From: Spirogloea muscicola
Lineage: Eukaryota > Streptophyta > Zygnematophyceae > Spirogloeales > Spirogloeaceae
Direction of reading: 5' to 3'
DNA length: 18,281 nt
NCBI GenBank assembly: GCA_009602725.1
Contig: WELB01000131.1
Span: 135,626 to 153,906, forward strand
Of this stretch, positions 1-10,408 are shown in pieces (position 1 is the first letter of the stretch; the number at the start of each line of letters is the position of its first letter). The notes beneath the pieces are model-generated. The model did no database searches. It was given only the letters and a program-made list of their open reading frames with translations, and was not told the DNA's origin. The position numbers were made by a program, and so were the translations under genes.

Positions 1-50
1 CGCAGCCGCCGCCGTCCCCGCCGCCGCCGCCGGGCTGCGTCGCCTTGATA

Positions 51-1178
51 ATGTGCGAGCGACCCCGCTGCCGCCTTCCTCAGCCTGTGCCGCCGCCTGT
101 GCCGGGCCGCCGCCTGGCCATCTCCTGCGCGCTCGGGCCCGAGCGGGGGCCGGCTGGTCCGGACCCTCTGCTGCGGCCGAAGCCTCACAGGGCTCAGGGC
201 TCGGGACCCCGGCTACAATGCGAGGCCTGGTCACGACGAGGCCGTCGTTCCCCAGCTCGAAAGGGCGCGCGCACAAGGAGCGAGCTGCTGCTGCTGGCGG
301 CGCCATGGGCAGCCCGGCCCGCCTGACTGCCTGCACGGCGGGAGCGCTGGCTGGCCGCAGGTCCGGCGGGAAGGTGTCGTTCAAGGTCACGCTCACGTCC
401 GACCCCAAGCTGCCCTACAAAGTGTGAGCGCTCCGAGCCCTCTCTCATGGCCGCCTTCAGGCACCTCCCTGCCCACTTGACAGCACCCAGTTGTGCACCC
501 ATTTGCCACTCTCACAAGTCATGTATCCAGTACTTGGAGCAAGGGTGCATCTGCGCGAGTGCGCATGGCGGCCAGAGCCGCCTGCGGCCCTCTCTGAGCG
601 TGTGAAGACGGTGTGCATGCGGAAGCATCGGTGGCGCCTCGCTTTCATTTCAGGGGCCAGAGTTCGAGCTTGTGTCGTCGGCCAGCCTTGCTACCGACAG
701 CGCAGGCTGACTGCTACTAACGATCTGAGCGCAGTTTTAACGTGCCCGAGGAGGCTCCCTTCACGGCCGTACTCAAGTTCGCGGCTGAGGAGTTCAAGGT
801 GCCGCCGCAGACCAGCGCCATCATAACCAATGGTGAGCCAGCAGCTCCTGAATTCTTTCTAGGGCTCCAAACACGACAGCTTGTCCAAGGTTCGTGTGAC
901 AAGGTCATTAATAGCAGCACATGACCAGGAGTAATGGTAAGTTGTTTCTAGAATGTGTCTCACAAGCAAGACGTTTGCTTCAGCTGTAGTGCCATGGGTC
1001 TCTTAGATTACCGTGACAAGGTCAGTACCAGGCGCCTCTGCTGACAGAATGTTGTGTCACACCTGCACTTTTGGTCACAGATGGAGTGGGCATCAATCCT
1101 CAGCAGAGTGCAGGAAACGTCTTTTTGAAGCATGGTTCAGACTTACGATTGATTCCCAGAGACAGGGTGGGATGCTGA
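51..1178 (+). CDS. UFM1: Ubiquitin-fold modifier 1 (UFM1), 4 exons
   Basis: UFM1 is a ubiquitin-like protein that is conjugated to lysines by UBA5, UFC1 and UFL1 and is linked to ER-bound ribosomes and ER homeostasis. Proposed exons are 51-52, 361-423, 735-832 and 1081-1178, giving 86 aa (human UFM1 has 85). The three main exons read [18 protein letters not shown], then [20 protein letters not shown] onward to SAIITN, then [20 protein letters not shown] onward to RDRVGC, which is the whole beta-grasp fold. Donors at 424 and 833 are GTGAGC and acceptors end at 734 and 1080. The 5' end is inferred. If AT at 51-52 is spliced (donor GTGCGA at 53) to the G at 361, the protein starts MSGGKVSFK, the expected length. 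The alternative is an ATG at 305 (or 218) in the same open frame, adding about 19 or more unconserved residues. The C-terminus has one residue after the conserved Gly that the UFSP protease would expose. Identity is certain; the start is not. Confidence 0.93.
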
Positions 1179-1396
1179 CAAGTATAGAACACCTTGGCCT
1201 CAACATTGACCCCCCAGGCGCGTCTCGTGCTAACGTGGCACAGGGGTGGAGTCAAATTGAAACAGTGTTGACTTGTCGTGTTATTGAACCCAATGTTGTG
1301 GATGGCATTGTTCATCGGAAAGTGGAATGTCATGCAGCTGCATGACCTGGAGCTTGAATAGTCCTCAATATTGCTCTCGAGAGTGAAAGAAATTGC

Positions 1397-1401
1397 TGTA
1401 A
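1397..1401 (+). terminator. Candidate poly(A) signal TGTAA for UFM1
   Basis: TGTAA lies about 220 nt past the UFM1 stop codon. TGTAA is the usual polyadenylation signal of green algae, placed shortly before the cleavage site. Five bases can occur by chance, so this is only a candidate. Confidence 0.35.
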
Positions 1402-1600
1402 GGGCAATATTGGTCAGGATGAGGAAATATATCATGCCGTGGAGCCAAGAAATGTATTTGCTGCAGCATTTCCACAGAGACAATGAGCAGATGCACTGCT
1501 GCTTTGCAAAACGCACTTGACAATCGTAAGGCCCTCAAGAAAGGACTCCTGAGAGGTTAAATGTGAATTATCAACTCTCCAACACCTGACAGTATAAGAA

Positions 1601-1666
1601 GAAAGACTCTTCGATGGCTGTGATTGGCCAGCCCAGAAAGACTATGGAACAAAGTTCGAAGGGGCT
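1601..1666 (-). repeat. Fragment of the dispersed repeat family (tail unit)
   Basis: On the minus strand this stretch reads CCCCTTCGAACTTTGTTC, then GGGCTGGCCAATCACAGCC, then AGAGTCTTTC. It matches 13269-13344 on the plus strand in the same order, apart from one indel block of about 10 nt and scattered substitutions. It is therefore a third location for the repeat seen at 6375-6605 and 12742-13690. It lies in the presumed TsaD 3' UTR. Confidence 0.7.
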
Positions 1667-1775
1667 AGAAAAGCAGCAAGAGCACACAGCAAATCAAGTG
1701 ACAGTGAAGCAGATGATCTAGGAAACTAGTGCTGAGCCCATGACTATCAGTTGATACCAATATCTTCCACAGGCA

Positions 1776-4700
1776 TCAGCTTAAGATAGTAAGAGAGGTA
1801 AGAGAAGGATAGACATCCCGCTTTTTCTGTGACCTTATCGATCTATCATCAACAAGCTTCTCACCCAAGGGCCAACGAGCCCTCAGGTCTACCTGCAATC
1901 ATCAGTGCAGAAGTGCACATGCTGATAACCATCCATCCTTCAATGCATGCTTTGCAAATTCCAGTCAGAGGCAACACCTCCAGTGACCGTTGGAGCATTG
2001 GGCAACTACAGTGTCTTGCTAGTGAGATTCTGGGCTGTGAGGCTGCACGTAGGACAGTATCGACGACCTGCATGTTGCTCAATGGGGCTTACCCGAAGGT
2101 CCTCGTGCTCATCAAGAGGTGGTGGAGGCTCAAAAGCTCCCAGAGTAAGATACTCAGCCCCAGCCCAAGCTACCATCACACCTGCAACACCAGAATCTAA
2201 ATCAGCTCTGATGAGTTTATCTCCCTTTGCCTCAAATGTAAGAGTGCAATAAACCGGCTGCTAATAAGATGTAGTGCATGATGCTGTGGCTTGTATGCTG
2301 GATGAAGGGCACACCATTGTCTGTACACAACTTGGGCGGGGGGCAGACCAGCCTTAGGCCCGCCTCCTCTGACAGTCGGTGGAAACGCCTTCGCAACTCC
2401 TTGTTGGCCGCCACACCTCCAGCCACCACCTTCCACATTCCAACTTGAACATTTTGTTCAGTGTAAGGCCTCCTTTGAGTCCTCACGAGGTAATCAAGGC
2501 CACAGATATCACCTAAAGTCTGGTGCCTAGTCAGTGTGTTCACAACTGCATGCTACCGTCCATCCCACCTGGCACTTTCATTGATCAGTCATGGTATCTA
2601 CACTTCGTGTTTCCACTTCACATTGAAATAATTGCACATTGGTACTGAGCAGAACCTACTCCATAACAGCCAGCCAACTAGGATGGAGCATCTTAGAGGC
2701 AGCTCAGCCTGACCAGGCATTCGACTGATGGCGATATTTCTCGTACTTGCTCTACCGCCCTTTTTGTCTTCATCTCCAAATGTTCCAAAGCCACTCTCTG
2801 GACACAGAGATGAGAACAGGAGCAAGTGTGTTATATGATCGCTTCTTAAGTAGAGTACATACTCTGCAGCTAAACAACAATGAGACAATGAGGCAACCCA
2901 CAAATGATGACGAAGGACACCAAGGACATCAATGCATTTGACATCAAAACAACCACTCATTCTCCTATACTACAACGTAAGGTCATCTATACCATTCCCT
3001 TGCACGACCAACACATTGTTCTTCACCTGGAAGGAGGCAGCTATGTTGGCTCGCACTACCCTTTCCTCAGTGGACGCCTGTGACAGAGGCTTTGACTCAG
3101 CCCCCCTGCAAGCATCAAGATCTTTGTCAGGCAACGGCATGCAGCAAGCCTTTTGCAGCCTTGTGCTAGTTGTCCACTACATCATAACAAACACAAAAGC
3201 ACAGAAGTTATAAGGTGAAACGGCACCTAGATGCTGCTAGCGTGGTGGCATCAGGAAACTTGGCAAGTATGTCCCAGGCTTGAAAATACTAACGGAGCGT
3301 GGGCGTCGATGGCCATCCGCACCTGCGTCTTCAGGCCTGCGTAAGAGAAATTGCTGCTCCTTGTGTGCTTCATGGGGACCTGAAGAGCACCAGAGTAAAT
3401 AAGCACCAGCTGACTGATTAGCTACAAGTGTGGCCTCTCTGCCAACTGAAGCGCGGTTGCGCGAGAGGCCCAGCACAGGTGGGGGGAAGAGCAGCACCGT
3501 AAAGCGAAAGCTGTTGGGATCTCCTTCCAAGGCCAGGCTCTCTAGTGCAGGTCCTCCTCCCCGGCTCAGGTCCAGCCCCAGCAGTCTGGCTGTCTTGTCG
3601 TACGCCTGCACAGCACATTCCTCTCTTTGAAGGGTTTGCACTAGAGGAGCACCCTCAAAAAGTATTGTAGAGGTCATTTGTACTGCCTGGCTTATATCTA
3701 CATTCAGGCCCTCTCACTCATTGACTTCTTGATCGCTGCCGAGGTCAGCTTGAGCGGCAAGCCAATGGTCTATGGAGGAAATTACTATAGCACCCATAGA
3801 GAAGCAGTGTTGAATCATTCACTCCATGTCCATCTGAAATTGCTCGCATTACCCACCTCGCCGAGGGCGTCATCCAAGGTCGTCCCCAATTCGGTGTATC
3901 GACCTAGTCCGTGAGCTAACAGTAGCAAGTTGTGACCACCTGCAGCAAATGCTCTTCTCATAAAAATGTCTGGGTCTCCTTGAGCTTGCAAACCTGCATC
4001 ACAGCACTCGCTGGCTTTCTAGTAGTGAAGCATCTCAAAGGTATGTGGGCTTCACCTGAAACAAGGAGTGTAACGAAAGGGAAGCCCACATCTTTGTTGC
4101 TCAACCTGCAAGCACAGGGTGCAGCCTTGACATTCTGAAGTCACATGCCTTGCTGCTGCAGACATACCCGTTCAAGTATGTCAAGCTTGCCAAGCTTATA
4201 TCGTGCAGAAATAGGAAGCCTTCCTGAATGGTCCATGAAATGCCCCAACTTGCCAGGACAAAGTGATTTGTGAACACAAGCTGCTTGGCTACCACACACC
4301 AGAGTGGCACTGAATCTGCAATGAGCGGCAATCATGCACTTGGCAGGCCAGCTCAAGAAGCAAGAGCAGGTGAAGCACCTTGCCACCAATGCATGGGCCT
4401 CCATATGGTGTACATTGATTACGGGTATTCGGTGCTCCTTGGCGATGGCCCTGGCCTTGGTGACACCCACTGCAGAAGCACAAGGAATTTACTACTAGAA
4501 GCGCCAAAGCAGCTGTCTGCTTTCACTAAGCAACTCTGATATCTTTCGGGCGAGCTTCGAAGAAGGAAAGGCTTGCAAGGGCTCCCTTCTTGCAGAATGC
4601 TCAGGAAGCATACCGCGAAGACACATGCTGAGGCCAGGGCCTATAGTCACGGCAACTGCAGAGAGCTCTGCCGGTGTCACTCCGGCAGCAGCCAAGACTT

Positions 4701-5905
4701 CCTGTACCACCTGCATTGCACGATGGAAGGAGCTTGAATTAGAACTTTCCATCCTCAAAGAGAATCTTGAGCTCCACAGTGTCCTCGAGGTAGATGTAGC
4801 TGTTACTGACTTTCTTGCTTGTGAACAAAGTCAGATAGGAATCACAGAAGCAGGCTAATTGCCTCGCAAATGAGCCATACCACCCCACTGAACTCTCATA
4901 CATAACCCACTCGCAAGAAGGGAGTATGCTGAAACCCTGATCTATCAACACTGAATGCTCTGACCCCAACCCTAATCTCTCTAGTAGGGTTTCGTACGGT
5001 GTGTGCATATGCAAGCTTACTAACCGAATCAATAACTTTGACGTGCTCGTCCTGCGCGAGCTTGGGGACTACCCCGCCCCACAGGGCATGCAACTCCACC
5101 TGCCACTCTCAAATTGACGCATGAGAAGTTGCTCGTGTGTGCCAGTCGTGATGCGGCGTAAGCCACTGTCCAGGCATCGGTGGCTCTTTCCTGGTCGAAA
5201 AGTCACAAGAGACAGATCCTGGTGGGATGCTCACCTGGGAGGCAAGGGCTTCGCCAAGTACTGTGCCGTCAGTGCTGACCTAGAAGACGGGAAGGCAGGC
5301 ACTTGGAAGGCTGAGCTAAAGGCTAATGGCCAGCAGTGGTCCATTGCCAGCAGCCTTAAGTACTGGCAGGCTGAGGCCGCCATGCTTCGTGACATTCATA
5401 AGAGTAGAGGCCGGCGGAGCCAACATCGAGAGTGGCACGGTGGAGGCAGACTGCATGAGGCCCTCGGCAGCTTGTGAGGAATGCCTAGATAGATTTAGCT
5501 GTCACTGACGGGTGCAGGGCTTACGACGGCCGCGCCGGTCTCGTCGCAACTCGTCTCTATGCCCAGAACAAGGTGGGGCCCCGTCGCCAGCGCGCCGGCG
5601 TGGGCAGCGACGCTCCCGCCAGCACCAGAGGCGTCGCCTGCGCTACCACCCCACCGCCGTCTCCATGGGCCACAGCGGCCTGCCGAGGCCTGCAAGCCGC
5701 CTCCGCGGCCTCCACAATGGGGAGACGAAGCCCGGGGAGCGGCGGCAGCGCGCCTGCCAGCGCACGGCGAGCCGGGCGTCGCCGGCTGCGGCTGGAGAAC
5801 GAGCCAGCATCTGCCGCCGATGCCGCCGCCGCCGCCGCATTTTGTGCGCGCAGCCGCCAGCATCCAGCGGCCGGCTGGCGGCAGAACGCAGCCCGCGTGC
5901 CTCAT
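1776..5905 (-). CDS. OSGEPL1: Organellar tRNA N6-adenosine threonylcarbamoyltransferase (TsaD/QRI7/OSGEPL1/GCP1), 14 exons
   Basis: Transfers threonylcarbamoyl from TC-AMP to A37 of ANN-decoding tRNAs, making t6A. Exons in transcript order: 5905-5525, 5279-5235, 5099-5025, 4710-4614, 4469-4379, 4105-4056, 3939-3857, 3605-3498, 3379-3294, 3105-3027, 2797-2714, 2429-2315, 2181-2093, 1892-1776. All junctions are GT-AG and the joined frame gives 499 aa. Residues 1-110 are an Arg/Ala/Gly-rich leader with almost no acidic residues, fitting an organelle transit peptide. The ASKHA core follows: [15 protein letters not shown] (~113), [15 protein letters not shown] (~185), the metal-binding HHMEAH (220-225), LLVSGGHN (~243), [17 protein letters not shown] (~265), [12 protein letters not shown] (~319), [12 protein letters not shown] (394) and [12 protein letters not shown] (~428, with the conserved Asp at 430). 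It ends RARWPLG...[22 protein letters not shown] and the leader favour the mitochondrial QRI7-type over cytosolic Kae1. The first in-frame ATG is at 5905; a second at codon 15 (5863) is possible. Confidence 0.95.
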
Positions 5906-5932
5906 GGACTCGCACACACACGCGCCAGGCAG

Positions 5933-5970
5933 CGTCGTCGCCGCCGCCGCCGCCGTCGCCGCCGCGGCGG
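5933..5970. repeat. Imperfect GCC trinucleotide run upstream of TsaD
   Basis: Mostly GCC/GTC triplets, just upstream of the TsaD ATG at 5905. Similar triplets inside the first TsaD exon (about 5818-5840) encode a Gly run in the leader. Likely 5' UTR or promoter low-complexity DNA. Confidence 0.7.
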
Positions 5971-6374
5971 CCGGAAGAAGTGCTTGATCTTGTTGTGGCG
6001 TCGACTGGGCCAGTTGAAAGTTGCTCTCCCAAAGAGAGAAGGCGGTAGCGCATGAGATATAAGGGAGGCTAATTCAAGCCCAAACATTTTTCAGGCAGAA
6101 ATGAGTGTGTAAAGGCTGCATAAAGCAACGCCCTATGCTAAGGTGGCTAAGGTAACAGTGTGACGCCAAAACTAAAAGTAAAATTGAAGCAGCTGCGGAC
6201 GCCAAAGGAGGAAATTTCGTGTGTTTGAAACAAACGAAGGCCAAATGGCCAAGAACAAAGGCAAGCACATCCAGGGGCGATGCCCGGCTTCAACGCCGCC
6301 GGCTCGCTCGCACAAGTCTTCCGCATGCGCCTGGCCGTATCGCTCCAACGCTCCCTTGCCCACGCCGTCCACAC

Positions 6375-6605
6375 GCGAGCAGGCCGTGCTATGGCCGCCG
6401 CCTCTGGGTCTCGGCGAAGTGCCTCTTTCCCGGCAGCGAGCTACTCAGACCTGATGTTGCTCACTCGTGGGTACTGAGCTTCCCTCTGCATCGTTTCTGT
6501 GTACTGTAGTGTTTTGTAGTGTAGTCCTTTCTCCGGCTCCTCTTTCTTTGGCTTTTTTGGGCTGGCTTTGCCAGCTCCTCTTCTCTATGGGCGCGCACTT
6601 CTCAT
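6375..6605 (+). repeat. Dispersed repeat, copy R1 (single copy)
   Basis: This ~230-nt stretch closely matches the reverse complement of 12742-12977 and, with more differences, 13022-13262 on the plus strand. Shared blocks in order are GCAGGCCG(T/C)GCTATGGC, GTGCCTCTTTCCC, TTGCTCACTCGTGGGTACTG, TCTTTCTTTGGC, GGGCTGGC and TCTATGGGCG. It also contains a short frame at 6391-6477 that is kept at 13038-13124 (see findings). No terminal repeats or target-site duplication could be fixed by eye. It sits in the divergent region upstream of AGT1. Confidence 0.85.
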
Positions 6606-7311
6606 CTAGAGACGTACTTCACCTACAGCAGATTGACCCGCTCGCCCAGCTTTCTGGTGCAAAGCATTAGCCTGAGCACGCTGCAAACAGGCCGAAACAC
6701 GTCGTCGCAAGAATGACAGATATGCAGCTGGCAGGCCCATCTCAGCCGGAAACACATCTGCACGTCGTGCATAGCCTACATTGGCAACATAAAATGCCAA
6801 AGGGGAATGGAGTGCGTATTAAGTGATGGAGGGCCAAGTACGCTGGCAAGCACATTGACAGTTGCTCTCTCGAAAAAGGGGGCGAGGGCTGTGGACAGCA
6901 ACCCAACCCGAGAAGAATTGACAAGGTTCGACGGGGCCAGAACAGCGCTTTCCCAAGTGGGTTAAATTTGGGTGAAGGCCCGAAACAGAGGCGGCGCGGC
7001 CAGCTCGGGAGAAATTCCGACGTGACGCTCCTCAAAAGCAAGCTGTCATCCTACGTGGTGGATCCGGGGGTCCAGCGCGCGCCAGCTCGGGGCCGCGCTA
7101 TCCGCAGGGGCGGGGCGGGGGGCACGGATGCCCCACGGAATTGATCGAAGGCTCCCCCGGTAAGCGCCACCGTGTGAGGCCCGCAGCCCCGGCCTGGGGC
7201 TACGGAACGCCACACACGCCCCCCATCCGCCCCAGGCCCCCTGCATCATCACGCCGCCGCGCCACCCGCGCCGCCGTCGCCGCCGCGGTCTGCGCGCCTA
7301 CCTCGACAGCT

Positions 7312-7332
7312 CGCCGCCGCCGCCGCCGCCGC
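7312..7332. repeat. GCC trinucleotide run upstream of AGT1
   Basis: Seven near-perfect GCC/CCG triplets about 240 nt before the AGT1 start codon, probably in the 5' UTR or core promoter region. Such runs are common at the 5' ends of genes in this window. Confidence 0.8.
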
Positions 7333-7568
7333 TAGCTCGCTCGCCTGCGGCGCGCGCGCCGGGAAGCTTGGGCCCCTAGCCGCGGGGCGGCGGCCGCGCA
7401 GTGGTCAGCCCGGGCCAACGACCATCCGGTGTTGATCCTGGCCGCTCGGCCACCGGCAGCCCGCCGCCACATCCCGGGAGCTCTCAGCCAGCGCTGCGGA
7501 GCCAGCGCTAGGCCTCCGCGTGCCCTGCGCCAGACGGCCGACGTCCGGATTGGGCGTGGTACGGCACC

Positions 7569-10408
7569 ATGGAGTACTTCCCGGCGCCGGGGTTCAACCA
7601 CCTCTTTGTGCCGGGCCCGACCAACATTCCCAACGCGGTGCAGCGCGCGCTCATCCGCCCCAACGAGGACCACCGCTCGCCCGCCTTCCCCAAGCTCTCC
7701 CGCTCCGTCATCGAGGACAGCAAGCGCCTCTTCGGTTCCACTGCCGGCACCGCCTTCATCTTCCCCACTACTGGTCAGCTCGCTGTTGCTTTGGAATTGC
7801 CCGTCGCGGCGCCTTTGACTGCAGCAGCAAGTTGCAGCATCTCTGAATTCGATCCACAGGATGCTTGCACATTGTTATCTATCGCGAATGCTGAGCTTGC
7901 GAATGCTGAGCTTGCTTGTGGAGGCTTACATCATGCACAGTAAAGGCCTACTCCAGCTTGCCTGTCGCAGGCATTCACACGCCGATCTGCAGCAAGACCT
8001 CTGTCCAATGTTTCTTCCTGCAACTATGCGCTTCTGAGGCTCAAGCCAATGACGCATCAGCATCTGCTCATTGCGATTGTGCACAGGGACGGGAGCATGG
8101 GAGAGCGCCTTGACAAACACACTGTCCCCTGGTGACCGCATTGTGTCGTTCCTCTTCGGCCAGTTCAGTGCACTGTGGATCAACCAGATGCAGCGCCTGA
8201 AGTTTGACGTCGATGTCGTAGACTGCGAGTGGGGAGCTGGTGCTGACCTTGATGCGCTTGACCAGCGCCTGCGGGCTGACCGCCAGCACCACATCAAGGC
8301 TGTGTGCTGCGTGCACAACGAGACTGCCACCGGTGTCACGAATGACATTGCTGCCCTCCGCAACCTCCTCGGTCAGTAACCTACGCAGTAACACGTTGAC
8401 CTCTATAATTGCAGCCTTGCGATTGCAGGAGTTTGCAACAGATCTCTTTGCAAGCTGGGTTCAAATAATGCGCGCGTTTGCTGTCAATCCGAAGTGGTTC
8501 TTCGCCTTGGCAATCTGTTGCTTGCTGTAGAGTAGACAGCCAGTGCTGTCTGGCTTATAAAGCATGCATGTCTGCGTGGTAAAGATGTGGGCACATATAG
8601 CACGAGGCACAACTGCAACCCATGATGATCTTGGATGACAGTCACCGCAAGTCTGCTTACGTTGTTCAGTTCCTGCTCACTCGCCCGTTGCTTCCAGCCT
8701 TGGTTGTGCATGTCAAATGCTTCAATCAAGCCCTGTCATGAAGGCAGTTGCATGTAGTGTAAGACCTAACATGATAGACTTGTTTGCGCAGACCAGCACA
8801 ACCACCCTGCCCTGCTACTCATTGACGGCGTCAGCTCTATCGGCGCAATAGAGTTCAAGCAGGACGAGTGGGGTGTTGATGTTGCTCTCACTGGCTCCCA
8901 GAAGGCCCTTTCGATGCCCACTGGCCTTGGCATCGTGTGCGCTAGCCCCAAGGTGGGTGGCAGGTCTGACACCTCTTGCTGTTCAGCACGTTGAGCTAGC
9001 AGAAGCACATATTTGGTTAACTGGTCTTAAAGTTTGATTTGTTGTATTGTAGCACTGTGATGATGGCCTCCCCATCCCGTGAGCTCACATTCTAATCGTA
9101 TAGATGGCTTGGGTGCTTTGGCAGGCTCTGGAGGCTGCAAAATATGCCAAGTCGGTACGCGTGTTCTTTGACTGGGCGGATTACCTCAAGTTCTACGAGC
9201 AGGGGTCCATCTGGCCATACACGCCCTCCATCCAGCTCTTGTATGCGCTCAGGGCATCATTGGACATGCTCTTCGAGGAGGGCCTGAGCAATGTCTTTGC
9301 AAGGCATCATCGCCTTGCTGAGGGCACAAGGTTTGGAATTTTTTCTTGCATTCGATATCCGGAGAGAAGGACATTATTAGAAAGATTAATTGGGTGCAGA
9401 GGTGGCCCGATTAGTGTTGCCTGTGTTGGTAGCATGTTCTGCATTCCTTGGAAGTTGGTGATGTCCATCCTTGCGAAACTGCTATTACAATGTGCATGGT
9501 GGTGGAAAGACTGAAAGTAAGCCTGCTCTCACTAAACACCAACTCAACCACGACTACCTGCTGCTGAGATGATTTTCTCTCAGGACCTACTGCCTTATGT
9601 CCTGGAGCTTCAATTTTGTGTATTTGTAGCTGGGGTGGTCAGCTATCATCCCTCCGGATTCAAAAGCAATCTTGTAGACTTGCCCAGGGGGTTAATCAGC
9701 CTGCCAGTGGTTTTGCTATGACAGGAAGGCAGTGGAGGCCTGGGGCTTGAAGCTGTGCACCAAGCAGCCTAAGTGGAACAGCGACACAGTGACTGCCGTT
9801 TTAGTTCCCCCTCACATTAATAGCAATGACATCGTCAAGATTGCGTGGAAGAAGTTCAATTTGAGCCTGGGGGTTGGCCTCAGCAAGATCAATGGCAAGG
9901 TGTTCCGCATTGGCCACTTGGGCCAGATGAATGAGGCAAGTGATAGGCTGCCTTCGTCACCAATCGCTTAGAAATTACTGCCAAGCCACTGACCTCCAAG
10001 CATGATCGGGTCTAAAGCAAGAGAAACGTTCATAATGTCATGTATTTTGTGAGGCAGGATAATCTGCAGCTGTTCTCGGTAGCAATCAAGACTTACACTT
10101 GCAGAACCTTCAGTCAGTTGGAAGATTGTTGCGAGATGTAGCACATGGAGAGCAGTGAAGGGTTAGATTGATTCTGTGCCTCCGCCGTTCAGAAGGCTAA
10201 TTGGGTGTTATTGCAATTCATGTATCACATCTCATTTTCATTTGGCTGGCGTGTGCCTGCCAATATGCAGGTGTCATTGTTGGGCGCCATTGCGGGCGTG
10301 GAGATGGCCCTGACTGAAGCTGGCTACCCGGTGAAATATGGTTCAGGGGTAGCTGCTGCCGCCAAGTACTTCCAGCAGTCCACGCCTCTGATTACTTCGC
10401 GACTCTAG
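7569..10408 (+). CDS. AGT1: Peroxisomal serine/alanine-glyoxylate aminotransferase (AGT1), 6 exons
   Basis: PLP-dependent class V aminotransferase. In photorespiration it converts serine and glyoxylate to hydroxypyruvate and glycine, and can also use alanine. Exons: 7569-7773, 8087-8371, 8792-8952, 9125-9330, 9725-9935, 10271-10408, joining to 401 aa, the same length as Arabidopsis AGT1. Landmarks: MEYFPAPGFNHLFVPGPTNI at the start, PTTGTGAWESALTNTLSPGD (~66), CCVHNETATGV, LLIDGVSSIGAIEF (~172, with the Asp expected to contact PLP), TGSQKALSMPTGLG (~197, Lys201 being the predicted Schiff-base lysine), FFDWADYLKFY, WPYTPSIQLLYALR, ARHHRLAEGTR, FRIGHLGQMNE, and GAIAGVEMALTEAGYPV. The final residues SRL are a peroxisomal type 1 targeting signal. 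The ATG sits in a CACCATGG context. Intron 5 (9936-10270) has a GC donor. The nearest plus-strand TGTAA after the stop is at 11096, which would run the 3' UTR into the convergent Myb gene. Confidence 0.97.
7884..7913 (+). repeat. 15-bp tandem duplication in AGT1 intron 1
   Basis: Two exact copies of GCGAATGCTGAGCTT lie side by side within intron 1 (7774-8086). It looks like simple replication slippage with no coding effect. Confidence 0.9.
9936..10270 (+). other. GC-AG intron (AGT1 intron 5)
   Basis: The conserved frame ...GHLGQMNE ends at 9935 and resumes at 10271 with VSLLGAIAGVEMAL. The boundary is GAG|GCAAGT at the donor and ATGCAG| at the acceptor. AG|GCAAGT is the known consensus for GC-AG introns, which pair well with U1 snRNA. 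No GT donor near this point keeps the conserved protein: the AAG|GTGTTC upstream would delete the VFRIGHLG block. Confidence 0.88.

Larger units (their letters stand above)
1179..1775. other. Convergent 3' region between UFM1 and TsaD
   Basis: About 600 nt between two convergent stop codons. It should hold both 3' UTRs. I see no conserved coding frame on either strand, only a TGTAA at 1397 and a fragment of the dispersed repeat at 1601-1666. Confidence 0.6.
5906..7568. other. Divergent promoter region between TsaD and AGT1
   Basis: About 1.66 kb between two divergent start codons. It is GC-rich near both genes, with GCC-triplet runs at 5933-5970 and 7312-7332 that probably lie in or near the 5' UTRs. 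The middle is less GC-rich and contains the repeat copy at 6375-6605. Several frames are open on both strands because stop codons are rare in GCC-rich DNA, but none resembles a known protein. Nothing else is supported. Confidence 0.5.

Noticed and set aside
1100-1516. Minus-strand frame of 138 codons opposite the last UFM1 exon
   Set aside because: It overlaps the conserved UFM1 exon and its 3' UTR in antisense, with no recognisable motif.
5512-6055. Several overlapping plus-strand frames rich in Arg and Ala
   Set aside because: They are shadows of the TsaD first exon and of GCC-triplet DNA; no conserved motif.
6742-7041. Minus-strand frame of about 99 codons in the TsaD/AGT1 intergenic region
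   Set aside because: No homology recognised, no splice or neighbour support, and composition like surrounding non-coding DNA.
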